Positions 27,725 through 36,619 are shown, counted from the stretch's first letter. The stretch: 64,000 nucleotides of DNA from CAVQBP01 sp963782475 (GCA_963782475.1 CAWAJW010000008.1:62001-126000), one strand, 5' to 3'. The notes: generated from the sequence alone by a model not told the origin. Numbers and translations are program-made.

Positions 27725-27787
27725 TTAAACTTTGTTTTATTTCGAGATATTAAAAATATAAGGAAAATGCCCCTATCATTTCACTTT

Positions 27788-28873
27788 TCAATATTTAACA
27801 GCAAGCTGTCCGCATGCAGCAGCAATATCTTCCCCTTGTGTAAATCTTACAGTTACTGTAATGTTTTTGTCTCTCAGTTTTTGAACAAATTCTTCGATTC
27901 TTTTTTTAGGAGTTGGTTTTAATTCTGCCGACAAACCCGCCGGGTTCATGTGCTGCAATGAATTGAAGGGAATAACATTTATCTTTGATGGTATCTCGCT
28001 GCAGAGCTTTGCCAGCGCCTTTATATCTTCTTCCCTGTCATTTATTCCCTTAAGCATTACATATTCAAATGTTATTCTTGTTTTTGTTTTTTGAACATAA
28101 TATTTAATTGCTTCGATGTTTTGTTTGAGGTGATATTTTTTATTGATAGGCATAATTTTGGACCTAATATCATCAAAACATGAATGTAAAGAAAAAGCAA
28201 GCTTTACTTTTAAGCCCGTTTCTGCAAGATCAAAGATTTTAGGAGTAATCCCCACAGTTGAGACTGTAATTTTTTTAAGGCTCATCCCAGTAGTCAGCTC
28301 CTCAGCAAAAATTTCCAGAGATTTTAATGTGGCGTTGTAATTAAGCAGCGGTTCTCCCATTCCCATATAAACAATATTGGTTATATTTTCTTTGCCGTAA
28401 TCTTTAGCGGCAAGTAAATATTGATCAAAAATTTCTCCTGAAGTCAGATTTTTTTTGTATCCCATCAGCCCCGTGGCGCAGAAAGCACAATCCAGCGGGC
28501 AGCCAATCTGAGTGGAAATGCAAAGAGTTGTTCTTTTCTCTTCAGGTATTATAACTGATTCTATTTTATGATTTTCATTTGTAGACAGAATAAATTTTTT
28601 CGTGCCGGTTTCCTGAGATATTTCAGAATCAATATATTTTAATGTACTTATTTCTGCAGCCTCTTCCAGTTTTTGTCTTAATGACTTAGGAAGATTCAGC
28701 ATTTCATTGAAATTTACGGCAAGATGGTTATACATCCAGTTAAAAAGCTGCTCGCCTCGAAATTTTGATTCGCCGGCTTCAATAAAATAATCCCTCAATT
28801 CCTGAAGAGTCAAACCTTTAAGTATTTTCTTTTTATTCCGGGTTTTTTCAATTTCTGTTATATCATGATTCAT
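27788..28873 (-). CDS. rlmN: Dual-specificity rRNA/tRNA adenine-C2 methyltransferase RlmN
   Basis: This radical-SAM enzyme methylates A2503 of 23S rRNA and A37 of some tRNAs. It has 361 residues. The [4Fe-4S] triad C125-x3-C129-x2-C132 (G-C-P-L-D-C-A-F-C-A-T-G) is present. G-M-G-E-P-L-L-N-Y and S-T-V-G-I-T-P are conserved. C355 near the end (A-A-A-C-G-Q-L) is the methyl-carrier cysteine. The 240-base gap upstream, before the divergent acyl-CoA dehydrogenase, holds nothing recognisable. Confidence 0.95.
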   Translation of the reverse strand: MNHDITEIEKTRNKKKILKGLTLQELRDYFIEAGESKFRGEQLFNWMYNHLAVNFNEMLNLPKSLRQKLEEAAEISTLKYIDSEISQETGTKKFILSTNENHKIESVIIPEEKRTTLCISTQIGCPLDCAFCATGLMGYKKNLTSGEIFDQYLLAAKDYGKENITNIVYMGMGEPLLNYNATLKSLEIFAEELTTGMSLKKITVSTVGITPKIFDLAETGLKVKLAFSLHSCFDDIRSKIMPINKKYHLKQNIEAIKYYVQKTKTRITFEYVMLKGINDREEDIKALAKLCSEIPSKINVIPFNSLQHMNPAGLSAELKPTPKKRIEEFVQKLRDKNITVTVRFTQGEDIAAACGQLAVKY

Positions 28874-29113
28874 ACTCGAAATATAATGATAACCTCAGCA
28901 GTATAAAAAGAAGATCCATAGTACCGCCGGCGATCTAATTTAAAATCATAAAATTGATATATAGTGTTGAAAGCTGTTGAGGAAGAATATAGAATATAAC
29001 TTATTTAATGATTGCTATAGAAAATTAATTCTCTTATTTTTAATTAATGAAAGGACCAAAAGTTCAATATTTATATTAATTACCACAAGTAATTATAAAA
29101 AAAGGAATTAATT

Positions 29114-30265
29114 ATGAATTTCGAATTTTCCGAAGACCAGAAGCTGATAAAAGATTCAGCAAAAGAATTTGCCGAATCTGAAATTTCTCCCTCTTCTATA
29201 GAGCGGGATATTAAAGCCGAATTCCCAACAGAAATAGTTAAAAAACTTGGCGAACTTGGTTTCATGGGTATGATGGTATCTCCCGACTATGGCGGCGCCG
29301 GTCTGGATACAATTAGCTACGTACTTGCATTAATTGAAATCTCAAAAGTCGATGCAAGCGTAGGCGTGATCATGTCTGTAAATAATTCACTTGTCTGTTA
29401 TGGGCTGCAGGAGTTCGGCAGTGACTTTATTAAAGAAAAATATTTAGCACCGCTTGCCAAAGGTGAAAAATTAGGAGCTTTTGCATTATCTGAACCGGAA
29501 GCGGGAAGTGACGCAACACATCAAAAAACTACTGCAGATAAAAAAGGTGACTATTATTATTTAAATGGTATTAAAAACTGGACTACTAATGGTGATTCTG
29601 CTGATTACTATTTGGTTATAGCTACTACCGACAAGGAAAAAGGACATCACGGAATTTCGACTCTGGTTGTGGAGAAAGGTATGGAAGGTTTTGGTCATGG
29701 GAAAAAAGAAGATAAACTGGGAATTCGAAGTTCGGATACATGTTCACTTACCTTTGAAAACTGCAAGGTTCCAATTAATAATTTAGTGTGGGAAGAAGGA
29801 AAAGGCTTTAAATTTGCAATGAATACTTTAAATGGAGGAAGGATAGGAATTGCAGCCCAGGCTATAGGAATTGCAGAAGCATCGCTTGAAGCTTCCGTAA
29901 AATATTCACAGCAAAGAAAAGCCTTCGGAAAACATATATCAGATTTTCAGGCTGTTCAATTTAAATTGTCTGATATGGCAACAAAGCTAGATGCAGCCAA
30001 GCTGCTTACATTTAAAGCTGCAGCTTTGAAAGATAATAACAAACCCTATGTTACCGAAGCAGCGATGGCAAAATTATATTCTTCCAAGATAGCTGTAGAA
30101 TGCGCCCTGGATGCAGTTCAGATTCATGGCGGATACGGTTATGTCCGCGAATATTTAGTTGAAAGATATTTGCGGGATTCTAAGATTACCGAGATATACG
30201 AAGGAACTTCTGAAATACAGAGACTGGTTATAGCCAGATCATTATTGGATTCCCGTGAAAACTGA
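29114..30265 (+). CDS. Acyl-CoA dehydrogenase (short/medium-chain type)
   Basis: This FAD enzyme performs the first step of beta-oxidation or branched amino acid catabolism. It has 383 residues. F-A-L-S-E-P-E-A-G-S-D-A and the flavin-binding N-G-x-K-N-W-T-T-N-G are present. The C-terminal I-H-G-G-Y-G-Y-x-x-E-Y and Y-E-G-T-S-E-I-Q contain the catalytic base E363. The overall pattern is closest to butyryl-CoA-dehydrogenase-like members; chain-length specificity cannot be assigned. AAAAAGGAAT is the ribosome binding site. It sits upstream of the unrelated yidD-like gene, with only 3 bases between. Confidence 0.92.
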   Translation: MNFEFSEDQKLIKDSAKEFAESEISPSSIERDIKAEFPTEIVKKLGELGFMGMMVSPDYGGAGLDTISYVLALIEISKVDASVGVIMSVNNSLVCYGLQEFGSDFIKEKYLAPLAKGEKLGAFALSEPEAGSDATHQKTTADKKGDYYYLNGIKNWTTNGDSADYYLVIATTDKEKGHHGISTLVVEKGMEGFGHGKKEDKLGIRSSDTCSLTFENCKVPINNLVWEEGKGFKFAMNTLNGGRIGIAAQAIGIAEASLEASVKYSQQRKAFGKHISDFQAVQFKLSDMATKLDAAKLLTFKAAALKDNNKPYVTEAAMAKLYSSKIAVECALDAVQIHGGYGYVREYLVERYLRDSKITEIYEGTSEIQRLVIARSLLDSREN

Positions 30266-30268
30266 GAA

Positions 30269-30763
30269 ATGAAATCTATAAATATATTCAATCTTTTTTT
30301 TCTAATATATATAATAAATGTTTTCCCCCAAGTTAATAAACCCGGGAAAGAGCTTGATTCAACAGATTGGACAGTATGGGGGAGAGAGAATTATTCATAT
30401 AAACTACCCGATCCGGATGCTGCCGGAAAAAGAAATTACTCCTTAAGCGGAGAAAATTTTGGAGGGATGATATTAAAGTCTGTTGCCGATACATATTGGT
30501 TTATTATATCTGATGTCGACGGTGATAATTGCTCTTTTAATCCTACATGTTCCTCTTTTTTTATCCAGGCCGTAAAAAAAACCAATATATTCCAGGGTAC
30601 TTTGATGTTTGCCGATCGTTTTACCAGGGATATAAATCTGTTTAAATTAAATCACTATCCGCGTGTAAAAGACGGGCATTTTTACGATCCTGTCTCCCTT
30701 TATACTCTCAATAAGGAAGATATAAAAATAATTCCACCTGCATACGTTGTGAAGACGGAATGA
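30269..30763 (+). CDS. YidD-like domain protein with an N-terminal signal sequence
   Basis: The 164-residue protein opens with a hydrophobic leader (I-F-N-L-F-F-L-I-Y-I-I-N-V). It then has a polar stretch and a YidD-type core: N-C-S-F-N-P-T-C-S-S-F-F-I-Q-A-V-K-K, followed by G-T-L-M-F-A-D-R-F-T-R-D. Ordinary YidD (membrane insertion efficiency factor) is about 70-90 residues and lies between rnpA and yidC. This one is twice as long, apparently exported, and forms an operon with two DUF5683 proteins (its stop overlaps the next start). It is therefore a divergent paralogue with probably a different job. No role is known. Confidence 0.7.
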   Translation: MKSINIFNLFFLIYIINVFPQVNKPGKELDSTDWTVWGRENYSYKLPDPDAAGKRNYSLSGENFGGMILKSVADTYWFIISDVDGDNCSFNPTCSSFFIQAVKKTNIFQGTLMFADRFTRDINLFKLNHYPRVKDGHFYDPVSLYTLNKEDIKIIPPAYVVKTE

Positions 30764-31611
30764 TTTTAATAATATGTTTAACATTTTTGTTTTATTCAGA
30801 AGTTTTCCCGCAAAAGGACTCATCTAATTATACGGGCATTCATTCCCCTGCAAATATCAAAAAATTTGCCGACTTCCTTTTTTGTACTGATGATTATCTT
30901 CGAGCAGCAATTGAATATGAAAAATATTTGAATATTAATTATAGCGATACAATCGAATTCAAAATCGGAATATCTTATTCAAAAATTGGTAATTATAAAA
31001 AATCATTAAGCTGGTTTGAAAAGATAAAGAGTAATTCAACTTATTTTCGGGATGCACAAAGTGAATATTTCAAATCACTATTCAAAATAGGGGATTATTA
31101 CAATTTTCGAAACGAATACCGGAATAATTCAGATAATCCGGAAGGAACACAAAAGCTGTATTATTTTTCTTATTTTTTTACTGATGATAAACTCCCATCA
31201 CAAAAAGATTTTTTTTTACCATTTAGCAGCAGAGAAGAGGGAAAGGTTGAGCAATTTTACAGGAGAAAAATCGATCCGCAGTATAAAAGTGAAACAGCAG
31301 CACTGCTTATGTCGATATTAATTCCGGGTTCCGGTAAAATTTATTCAGCTCAAATAGGCGACGGAATATTTGCGGCAATTGCAACTGGTTTATGCGGGTA
31401 TCTTGCATATGATAATTTCAAAGCAAAACATAATTTCAGGGGATGGATTTTCAGCGGTTTAACAGCATTTTTTTATGCCGGTAACATTTATGGTTCCGCG
31501 GCTTCCGCACAAATTTATAATGCCGGTATCCGGTTTGATTTTGAAAAGGATGTTAAATTATATCTTAATGAGCAAAATTATTTTACTAGAAGATATGATT
31601 TCTGTAAATAA
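30760..31611 (+). CDS. DUF5683-containing envelope protein with TPR-like repeats (copy 1)
   Basis: A leader peptide (residues 1-18) precedes TPR-like helices (A-I-E-Y-E-K-Y-L-N-I-N-Y and Y-K-K-S-L-S-W-F-E-K-I-K). The C-terminal part carries A-L-L-M-S-I-L-I-P-G-S-G-K-I-Y-S-A-Q-I-G-D-G and two hydrophobic segments, the DUF5683 pattern of small membrane proteins. It overlaps the yidD-like gene by 4 bases and the next gene by 17, so the three are translationally coupled. Copies 1 and 2 share the same layout and probably arose by tandem duplication. The function is unknown. Confidence 0.65.
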   Translation: MILIICLTFLFYSEVFPQKDSSNYTGIHSPANIKKFADFLFCTDDYLRAAIEYEKYLNINYSDTIEFKIGISYSKIGNYKKSLSWFEKIKSNSTYFRDAQSEYFKSLFKIGDYYNFRNEYRNNSDNPEGTQKLYYFSYFFTDDKLPSQKDFFLPFSSREEGKVEQFYRRKIDPQYKSETAALLMSILIPGSGKIYSAQIGDGIFAAIATGLCGYLAYDNFKAKHNFRGWIFSGLTAFFYAGNIYGSAASAQIYNAGIRFDFEKDVKLYLNEQNYFTRRYDFCK

Positions 31612-32466
31612 AAAATACCTCTATCTTTTTATCATTTCTTCATCTTTATTTGTTTTTAATTTTTCTTCTTTTTCACAAGACAAACCGGATGAAGAATTAA
31701 AAGCTCAATTTAACAAAGCCGAAGAATTTATTTTATAAAGAAGAATATTTTGATGCAATTACAGAATTAAAAAGATTATTATTTTTTGATAAGAGGAATG
31801 AATATTGCCTATCAGGCTAATGAATTAATTGGTAAAGCTTACAAAATGGGTGCAAAATTTTCAGATGCCATCCAGTATTTTGTGCTGGCAGGAATTCATT
31901 CTTCTAATAATGAACAGTTATATAATTCGAAAATTGAAGTAATTAAAATAAATATTTTAAGAAGAACCATTAATAGAGCTTTAACACTCCTTGATTCATT
32001 AGATAATGATAAACGTTTTATAAATAAGAAAGAAGAAAATACTTATTGGAGAGGATGGGCATATATTTTCGATGATAACTGGGAAATGGCTGCAGAAGAA
32101 TTTAATAAAAATGATTCCGCACAGGTGCTTAGAAATATTTCTGAAAAAGTCGAAAGTGAAAGATATTCAGTATTGAAAGCTAAGATATTATCATTTTTTA
32201 TTCCCGGTGCGGGACAATTTTATACAGGCAATTTTATAAGCGGAGCTCTTTCTCTCGGATGGAATCTGCTATGGGGATATATTACTGTTAACTCATTTAT
32301 TGAAAACAGGGCCTTTGACGGTATAGTTGCAGGTGACCTTCTTTGGCTAAGGTTTTACAGAGGTAATATTCAGAATGCTGAAAAATTTGCTGAAGAGAAA
32401 AACAGGGAAATCAGCAATAAGACTTTGGATTTCCTGCAATTAAATTATAAAGGGGAAAAGCCGTAA
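31595..32466 (+). CDS. DUF5683-containing envelope protein (copy 2), two frameshifts
   Basis: The start ATG 31595 lies inside the end of copy 1. A signal peptide (Y-L-F-I-I-S-S-S-L-F-V-F) precedes a TPR-like region and a C-terminal I-P-G-A-G-Q-F-Y-T-G-N-F-I-S-G-A-L-S-L-G DUF5683 motif with hydrophobic segments. The first frame stops at 31736-31738 after E-E-F-I-L. Removing one T in the TTT at 31720-31722 restores reading through Y-F-D-A-I-T-E-L-K-R-L-L. A second extra T near 31806 (TATTGCC) must also be removed to reach A-Y-Q-A-N-E-L. The repaired protein is about 289 residues. Confidence 0.65.
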
Positions 32467-32661
32467 ACATAGAAAACGGGTTCGTTTCTCTTTAATGAAA
32501 AATCACTTAAGTTAAACTTTGAAATAAATAAATTTTAAGTTTTCCTGGTTTTTATTTAATAATGTCATTTTTTCATTTTTTTAACTCTTCTTTATCATCC
32601 AATTTACTAAAAATACCTCAATTGGATTGGATATTATGCTAAATTCATTATAAATTAAAAT

Positions 32662-32685
32662 AACTGTATTATTTACAGTTTTTTT
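32662..32685 (+). terminator. Rho-independent terminator
   Basis: AACTGTA (32662-32668) and TACAGTT (32674-32680) pair around TTATT and run into at least five more Ts. It lies in the 266-base gap between the DUF5683 operon and lemA, about 195 bases after the former, and ends that operon or a 3' leader. Confidence 0.65.
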
Positions 32686-32732
32686 ATATGTATCTTAAAG
32701 AAAATTGATCCTTAAAAATATAGGGAGTTTAA

Positions 32733-33341
32733 ATGAAACGAAAAGGGATGATAATCGGGTGTTCGATTGCAGGTGCAATCGGATTAATAGTTATAATCCT
32801 TATTGTTTGGGGAATTGGGGCGTATAATAATCTGGTTAAATTAAATGAAAAAGTAAATGAAAGCTGGAGCCAGGTAGAAAATCAATACCAGAGAAGGTCG
32901 GATCTTATTCCTAATTTGGTAAATACTGTTAAAGGGTATGCTAATTTTGAAAGAGGAGTTTTAACTGATGTTACTGAAGCCAGGGCTAAAGTAAGCCAAA
33001 TGACAGTTACTCCTCAAGTTTTAAATGATCCGCAGGCATTTCAAAAATTCGAACAAGTACAAGGTCAATTAAGCGGTGCATTATCCCGTTTACTTGTGAC
33101 TGTTGAAAATTATCCTAATTTAAAAGCAAATGAGAATTTTTTGCAGCTGCAGGCCCAGCTCGAAGGAACTGAAAATAGGATAGCCGTTGAAAGAAGGAAG
33201 TTTAATCTTACTGTTCAGGAATATAATACAACGATCAAAACTTTTCCAAATTCATTTTTTGCAAGTACATTTGGTTTCCCTATTAAGCAATATTTTAAAT
33301 CTACACCTGGTTCCGAAACACCTCCCAAGGTAGAATTTTAA
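32733..33341 (+). CDS. lemA: LemA family protein
   Basis: The 202-residue protein has one N-terminal transmembrane helix (about residues 7-29). A helical LemA domain follows (N-E-S-W-S-Q-V-E-N-Q-Y-Q-R-R-S-D-L-I-P-N-L-V), with the long N-A-x-Y-N-x-x-x pattern replaced here by Q-E-Y-N-T-T-I-K-T-F-P. LemA proteins are widespread with no settled function. They are very often followed, as here (3-base gap), by a TPM-domain protein. GGGAG precedes the ATG. Confidence 0.9.
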   Translation: MKRKGMIIGCSIAGAIGLIVIILIVWGIGAYNNLVKLNEKVNESWSQVENQYQRRSDLIPNLVNTVKGYANFERGVLTDVTEARAKVSQMTVTPQVLNDPQAFQKFEQVQGQLSGALSRLLVTVENYPNLKANENFLQLQAQLEGTENRIAVERRKFNLTVQEYNTTIKTFPNSFFASTFGFPIKQYFKSTPGSETPPKVEF

Positions 33342-33344
33342 TTA

Positions 33345-34064
33345 ATGAAATATCTTTATTTAATTTTATTCTGTTCAATAATTGTTTATGCTGAACCTAA
33401 AGTTCCCCAGTTAAAAACCTGGACAACCGATTTAACAAACACATTGACAGCTGAACAATTAGATGTTCTTGACAACCGTTTACAATCTTTTCAAGATTCT
33501 ACCAGCAATCAGGTTGTTTTTTTGATGATACCGACATTAAATGATTATCCCTTAGAGGAATACTCATACGATGTTGCACATCAAAATAAGGTAGGTACAA
33601 AAAAACTTGATAACGGAATATTACTTTTAGTTGTAAAAAATGATAGAAAAATTAGGATTGAAGTCGGTTATGGTCTGGAAGGTGCATTACCCGATGCACT
33701 TTCAAGTTCGATAATAAGGAATGTAATAATACCGTATTTTAAAAAGGATGAATATTATGCCGGTATAACTGCAGGGGTTAATGCTATTATTTCTGCAGTC
33801 AAAGGTGAATATAAAGCTGAACGCCAACCGGAATCAAAGGATAAAGGGATTCCTAATTTATTCCCTTTTTTCATAATTATTTTCTTTCTTCTAAGGTTTT
33901 TATTTAGAGGCGGAAAACGAGGCGGAGGAGGATTTATATTTTTCCCCGGCGGTTTTGGCGGCGGTAGTTCAGGTGGAAGCTTTGGAGGCGGAGGAGGAAG
34001 TTTCGGAGGTTTTAGCGGCGGCGGCGGTTCTTTTGGCGGCGGCGGTTCAAGCGGAAGCTGGTAA
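33345..34064 (+). CDS. TPM-domain (YgcG family) protein with Gly-rich tail
   Basis: The 239-residue protein has a signal peptide at residues 1-16. The TPM domain (residues 25-150) includes V-F-L-M-I-P-T-L, N-G-I-L-L-L-V-V-K-N-D-R-K-I-R-I-E-V-G-Y-G-L-E-G and P-Y-F-K-K-D-E-Y-Y-A-G-I. One transmembrane helix lies near 170-184, and the tail after residue 187 is mainly Gly/Ser/Phe. This is the standard architecture of the partner of LemA. Some TPM proteins have phosphatase activity or act in photosystem repair in plants; the bacterial role is not settled. Confidence 0.88.
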   Translation: MKYLYLILFCSIIVYAEPKVPQLKTWTTDLTNTLTAEQLDVLDNRLQSFQDSTSNQVVFLMIPTLNDYPLEEYSYDVAHQNKVGTKKLDNGILLLVVKNDRKIRIEVGYGLEGALPDALSSSIIRNVIIPYFKKDEYYAGITAGVNAIISAVKGEYKAERQPESKDKGIPNLFPFFIIIFFLLRFLFRGGKRGGGGFIFFPGGFGGGSSGGSFGGGGGSFGGFSGGGGSFGGGGSSGSW

Positions 34065-34154
34065 TTTTTTTTTATACTTGAACTATAAGTAAACAATGTT
34101 ATTTTTGAACTCGAATATATAGCTTATTTTTATTTGAAAGGAGCGGTTAAAAAA

Positions 34155-34487
34155 ATGGCAATAATGATTACAGAAGAATGTATTAATTGCGGTGCCTGTG
34201 AACCGGAATGCCCTAATACCGCAATATACGAAGGCGGTGCGGAATGGGAGCTTGCAGGTAAAAATTATAGCCAGGATGATGCTGCTCCATCAGGTGCGCA
34301 GGGATTTTTTTCGAACGATTTTTTTTATATTGTCCCCGATAAATGTACTGAATGCAAAGGTTTTCATGATGAACCCCAATGTGCTGCTGTTTGTCCTGTC
34401 GATTGCTGTATACCTGATCCAAATCATGAAGAAGATGAAACAATTCTGTTGGCAAGAAAAAATTATTTAGACGGAATAGGAAGATAA
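34155..34487 (+). CDS. Two-[4Fe-4S] ferredoxin, long form
   Basis: Eight cluster cysteines are visible: C9, C12, C15 and C19 for the first cluster, and C64, C67, C76 and C80 for the second, with extra cysteines at 84-85. The eight-residue insertion between C67 and C76 is characteristic of Allochromatium-type 2[4Fe-4S] ferredoxins, which have very low potentials. About 110 residues, with a 20-residue acidic/charged C-terminal extension not found in the second copy. ATG 34155 is preferred because the in-frame TTG 34134 would put the AAAGGAG ribosome binding site inside the gene. Confidence 0.92.
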   Translation: MAIMITEECINCGACEPECPNTAIYEGGAEWELAGKNYSQDDAAPSGAQGFFSNDFFYIVPDKCTECKGFHDEPQCAAVCPVDCCIPDPNHEEDETILLARKNYLDGIGR

Positions 34488-34796
34488 CATATTGTGTGAT
34501 TATTTAAGTTAGTATGCACTTGTATAAGACTTATATTTATGTAATTTATTCTATTAATTCATTCCTTTTTACTCTTTCCAAAAACTGAGAATATTCCATA
34601 TTTAAGAATTTATCTTATCATTTCTCAGACATGAAAACCGATTTTCTCAAATATCTCTCTGCAGTATAATTTTTTAATCGGATTTTGAGTTTTATAAAGT
34701 AAACTATACTATATGTGATTTGGCACAAAATTAGATTTGTAATACCCGAATTGATTAAAAATAGTTTTATAAAAAAACTAAAATAAGGAGTAAAAA
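34488..34796. other. Gap between the two ferredoxin genes
   Basis: This 309-base AT-rich stretch has no convincing reading frame on either strand, no RNA gene and no strong terminator. Near 34720 there is TTGGCAC, like the -24 half of a sigma-54 promoter, but the -12 half is missing. Confidence 0.5.
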
Positions 34797-35078
34797 ATGG
34801 CTTTAAGGATCACGGATGAATGTATAAACTGCGGAGCTTGCGAACCGGAATGTCCAAATAATGCAATATATGAAGGCGGAACGGAATGGGAACTTGAAGG
34901 AAAAACCTACGGTGAAAATGATGCTGCTCCATCCGGAAAAGCTGGATTTTTTTCTAATGAATATTTTTATATAGTACCTGATAAATGCACCGAATGTGAA
35001 GGATTTCATGATCAACCCCAATGTGCTGACGTGTGCCCTGTCGATTGCTGTATTCCAATTGAAGAATTGGCAAATTAA
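34797..35078 (+). CDS. Two-[4Fe-4S] ferredoxin, short form
   Basis: This 93-residue paralogue of the preceding ferredoxin has the cysteines at identical positions (9, 12, 15, 19, 64, 67, 76, 80) and nearly the same sequence over its length, but ends after C-I-P-I-E-E. A strong AAGGAG lies 8 bases before the ATG. A downstream terminator and the upstream gap suggest it is transcribed alone. Such ferredoxins serve pyruvate and 2-oxoglutarate ferredoxin oxidoreductases in this phylum; the partner here is not known. Confidence 0.93.
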   Translation: MALRITDECINCGACEPECPNNAIYEGGTEWELEGKTYGENDAAPSGKAGFFSNEYFYIVPDKCTECEGFHDQPQCADVCPVDCCIPIEELAN

Positions 35079-35097
35079 TTAATATGAATTTTTGACA

Positions 35098-35148
35098 GGG
35101 GAGAACGGGTAAGGGGAGAAGAAAACGAGGGGAGTAATGTTGATGGGG
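35098..35148 (+). repeat. G-run cluster (possible G-quadruplex) downstream of the ferredoxin
   Basis: Five runs of three or four Gs occur at 35098-35101, 35107-35109, 35113-35116, 35129-35132 and 35145-35148 on the plus strand, in an otherwise AT-rich intergenic region. The first three gaps are 5, 3 and 12 bases, so a three-layer G-quadruplex is possible in DNA or in the 3' UTR just before the terminator. This is inferred from the runs only. Confidence 0.4.
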
Positions 35149-35178
35149 ATACAGAAAGTATAAAAAGTTCGGGAACCG

Positions 35179-35209
35179 AAAGGGCATCGCAAGATGCCCT
35201 TTTGTTTTT
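35179..35209 (+). terminator. Rho-independent terminator after the short ferredoxin
   Basis: AAAGGGCATC (35179-35188) and GATGCCCTTT (35193-35202) form a perfect 10-base stem closed by a GCAA tetraloop and followed by TGTTTTT. It is one of the strongest terminators in the window. Confidence 0.9.
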
Positions 35210-35433
35210 GGAATAACTCACATATTTAACTTACCTGAAATAACTACATTTAATATTTTTACCTAAAACTATATTTTTTTATTCTTTTAATAATTAAATT
35301 TTAAAGAATCATATGAATTGATTGGGCGGGATATATTATAACTGTTCCCCCATGGATTTAAAGTGCAGGTATTTCTTTTGATCTGGGAAAAAATCCTTTT
35401 ACTTTAATTCATATACTAATTTTTTATTTAAAA

Positions 35434-36279
35434 ATGCAAATCGGAAAATATGAATTACATATAATTGACTCGGGAACCTTTGCCTTAGACGGAGGGGCAA
35501 TGTTCGGGATTATTCCCAAACCTCTATGGGAAAAAACAAATCCGCCTGATGAAGCAAACAGAATAAAACTTTCTACCAGGAACCTGCTCTTAATTTCGGG
35601 CAATAAAAAAATTTTAGTTGATACGGGTATGGGAAGTGACTGGGATAAAAAATCAAGAGATATTTATAAAATTTACCAGGAAGAAAACTCTATAGAGAAT
35701 TCATTAAGCAGCTTAAATTTAACTAAAGATTCAATAACAGATGTAATATTAACTCATCTTCACTTTGATCATACCGGCGGTTCCGTAAATATTGCAGATG
35801 GAAAATTAATCCCCGCATTTCCAAATGCAAAATATTATGTGCAAGAACAAAATTACAATTGGGCGATGAATCCATCCGACAGGGACAAAGGAAGTTATAT
35901 TAAAGAAAAGTTTTATCCTCTTATGGAACATGGTGTTCTGTACTTTTTAAATGGAGCAAATAATTTTGATGATGAGATTGAATTTATCGTTGTTAATGGG
36001 CATACATTCGGACAGCAGCTATTGAAGATTTCTGATTCTTCCAAAACAATTTTATATTGCGCTGATCTTTTCCCGACAACATCTCATATCCGCATCCCTT
36101 ATGTAATGGGCTACGATATTCAACCCCTGGAAACAGTAAAAGAAAAGAAATTGCTTCTTCCAAGGATTGTAGAAGAAAACTGGAGATTATTTTTTGAACA
36201 TGATCCCTTTTGTCCGATAGCCACTATAAAAAATGGTGATAAGGGTTTTATATTGGATGAGAAATATGAAAAACTTTAG
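35434..36279 (+). CDS. Metallo-beta-lactamase fold hydrolase
   Basis: The 281-residue protein carries the metal motif T-H108-L-H110-F-D112-H113-T-G-G. Other metal ligands are plausible in N-G-H-T-F-G-Q and Y-C-A-D-L-F-P, with the C-terminal E-H-D-P-F-C block. This layout resembles the lactonase/quorum-quenching-like branch of the family, but the substrate cannot be assigned. Its 3' end overlaps the Rieske protein gene by 14 bases, so the two are translated together. Confidence 0.82.
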   Translation: MQIGKYELHIIDSGTFALDGGAMFGIIPKPLWEKTNPPDEANRIKLSTRNLLLISGNKKILVDTGMGSDWDKKSRDIYKIYQEENSIENSLSSLNLTKDSITDVILTHLHFDHTGGSVNIADGKLIPAFPNAKYYVQEQNYNWAMNPSDRDKGSYIKEKFYPLMEHGVLYFLNGANNFDDEIEFIVVNGHTFGQQLLKISDSSKTILYCADLFPTTSHIRIPYVMGYDIQPLETVKEKKLLLPRIVEENWRLFFEHDPFCPIATIKNGDKGFILDEKYEKL

Positions 36280-36607
36280 TGAAGAAGGATATAAAAATAT
36301 TTGCAGCATAAATCAATTAAAAGATCGGGAAGGAAAGAGGTTTATTATAAATGATGTTGATGTCGCTGTGTTTAAGGTTGACGGCGAAGTCTTTGCTTTA
36401 AGTAATATTTGTCCCCATCAGCAGACAACATTAATTTATGACGGCTTTATAGAAAAAGAATATGTCGTATGCCCCATTCATGGCTGGATGTTTAATCTTA
36501 AAACGGGGAAAACTCCTTCCGGTACAAACGGGCTAGTTAATTATGATGTAAAAATAATTGATGAACAGGTTTATATAAAAGCTTTAAAAAAGAGAGTGAA
36601 TTGGTAG
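36266..36607 (+). CDS. Rieske [2Fe-2S] ferredoxin
   Basis: This soluble 113-residue protein has C49-P-H51 and C69-P-I-H72 as the cluster ligands in N-I-C-P-H-Q and V-C-P-I-H-G-W. The N-terminal S-I-N-Q-L-K-D-R-E-G-K and the T-P-S-G-T-N-G tail match small Rieske ferredoxins of the NirD or dioxygenase type. ATG 36266 is the preferred start; an upstream ATG at 36233 would lie deep in the hydrolase gene. It is coupled to that gene and precedes queG by 12 bases. Confidence 0.88.
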   Translation: MKNFSEEGYKNICSINQLKDREGKRFIINDVDVAVFKVDGEVFALSNICPHQQTTLIYDGFIEKEYVVCPIHGWMFNLKTGKTPSGTNGLVNYDVKIIDEQVYIKALKKRVNW

Positions 36608-36619
36608 TTAAATTGAAAT

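Noticed and set aside
31786..32466. DUF5683 copy 2 as a separate gene with a TTG start
   Set aside because: The signal peptide and start lie upstream in other frames; the gene is continuous when two extra bases are removed.
33755..34096. Long Pro-rich open frame on the minus strand
   Set aside because: It is the antisense shadow of the Gly-rich tail of the TPM protein; Gly codons read as Pro on the other strand.
34715..34740. TTGGCAC as a sigma-54 promoter for the second ferredoxin
   Set aside because: The -24 half fits but the -12 half (TTGCW) at the required spacing is absent.
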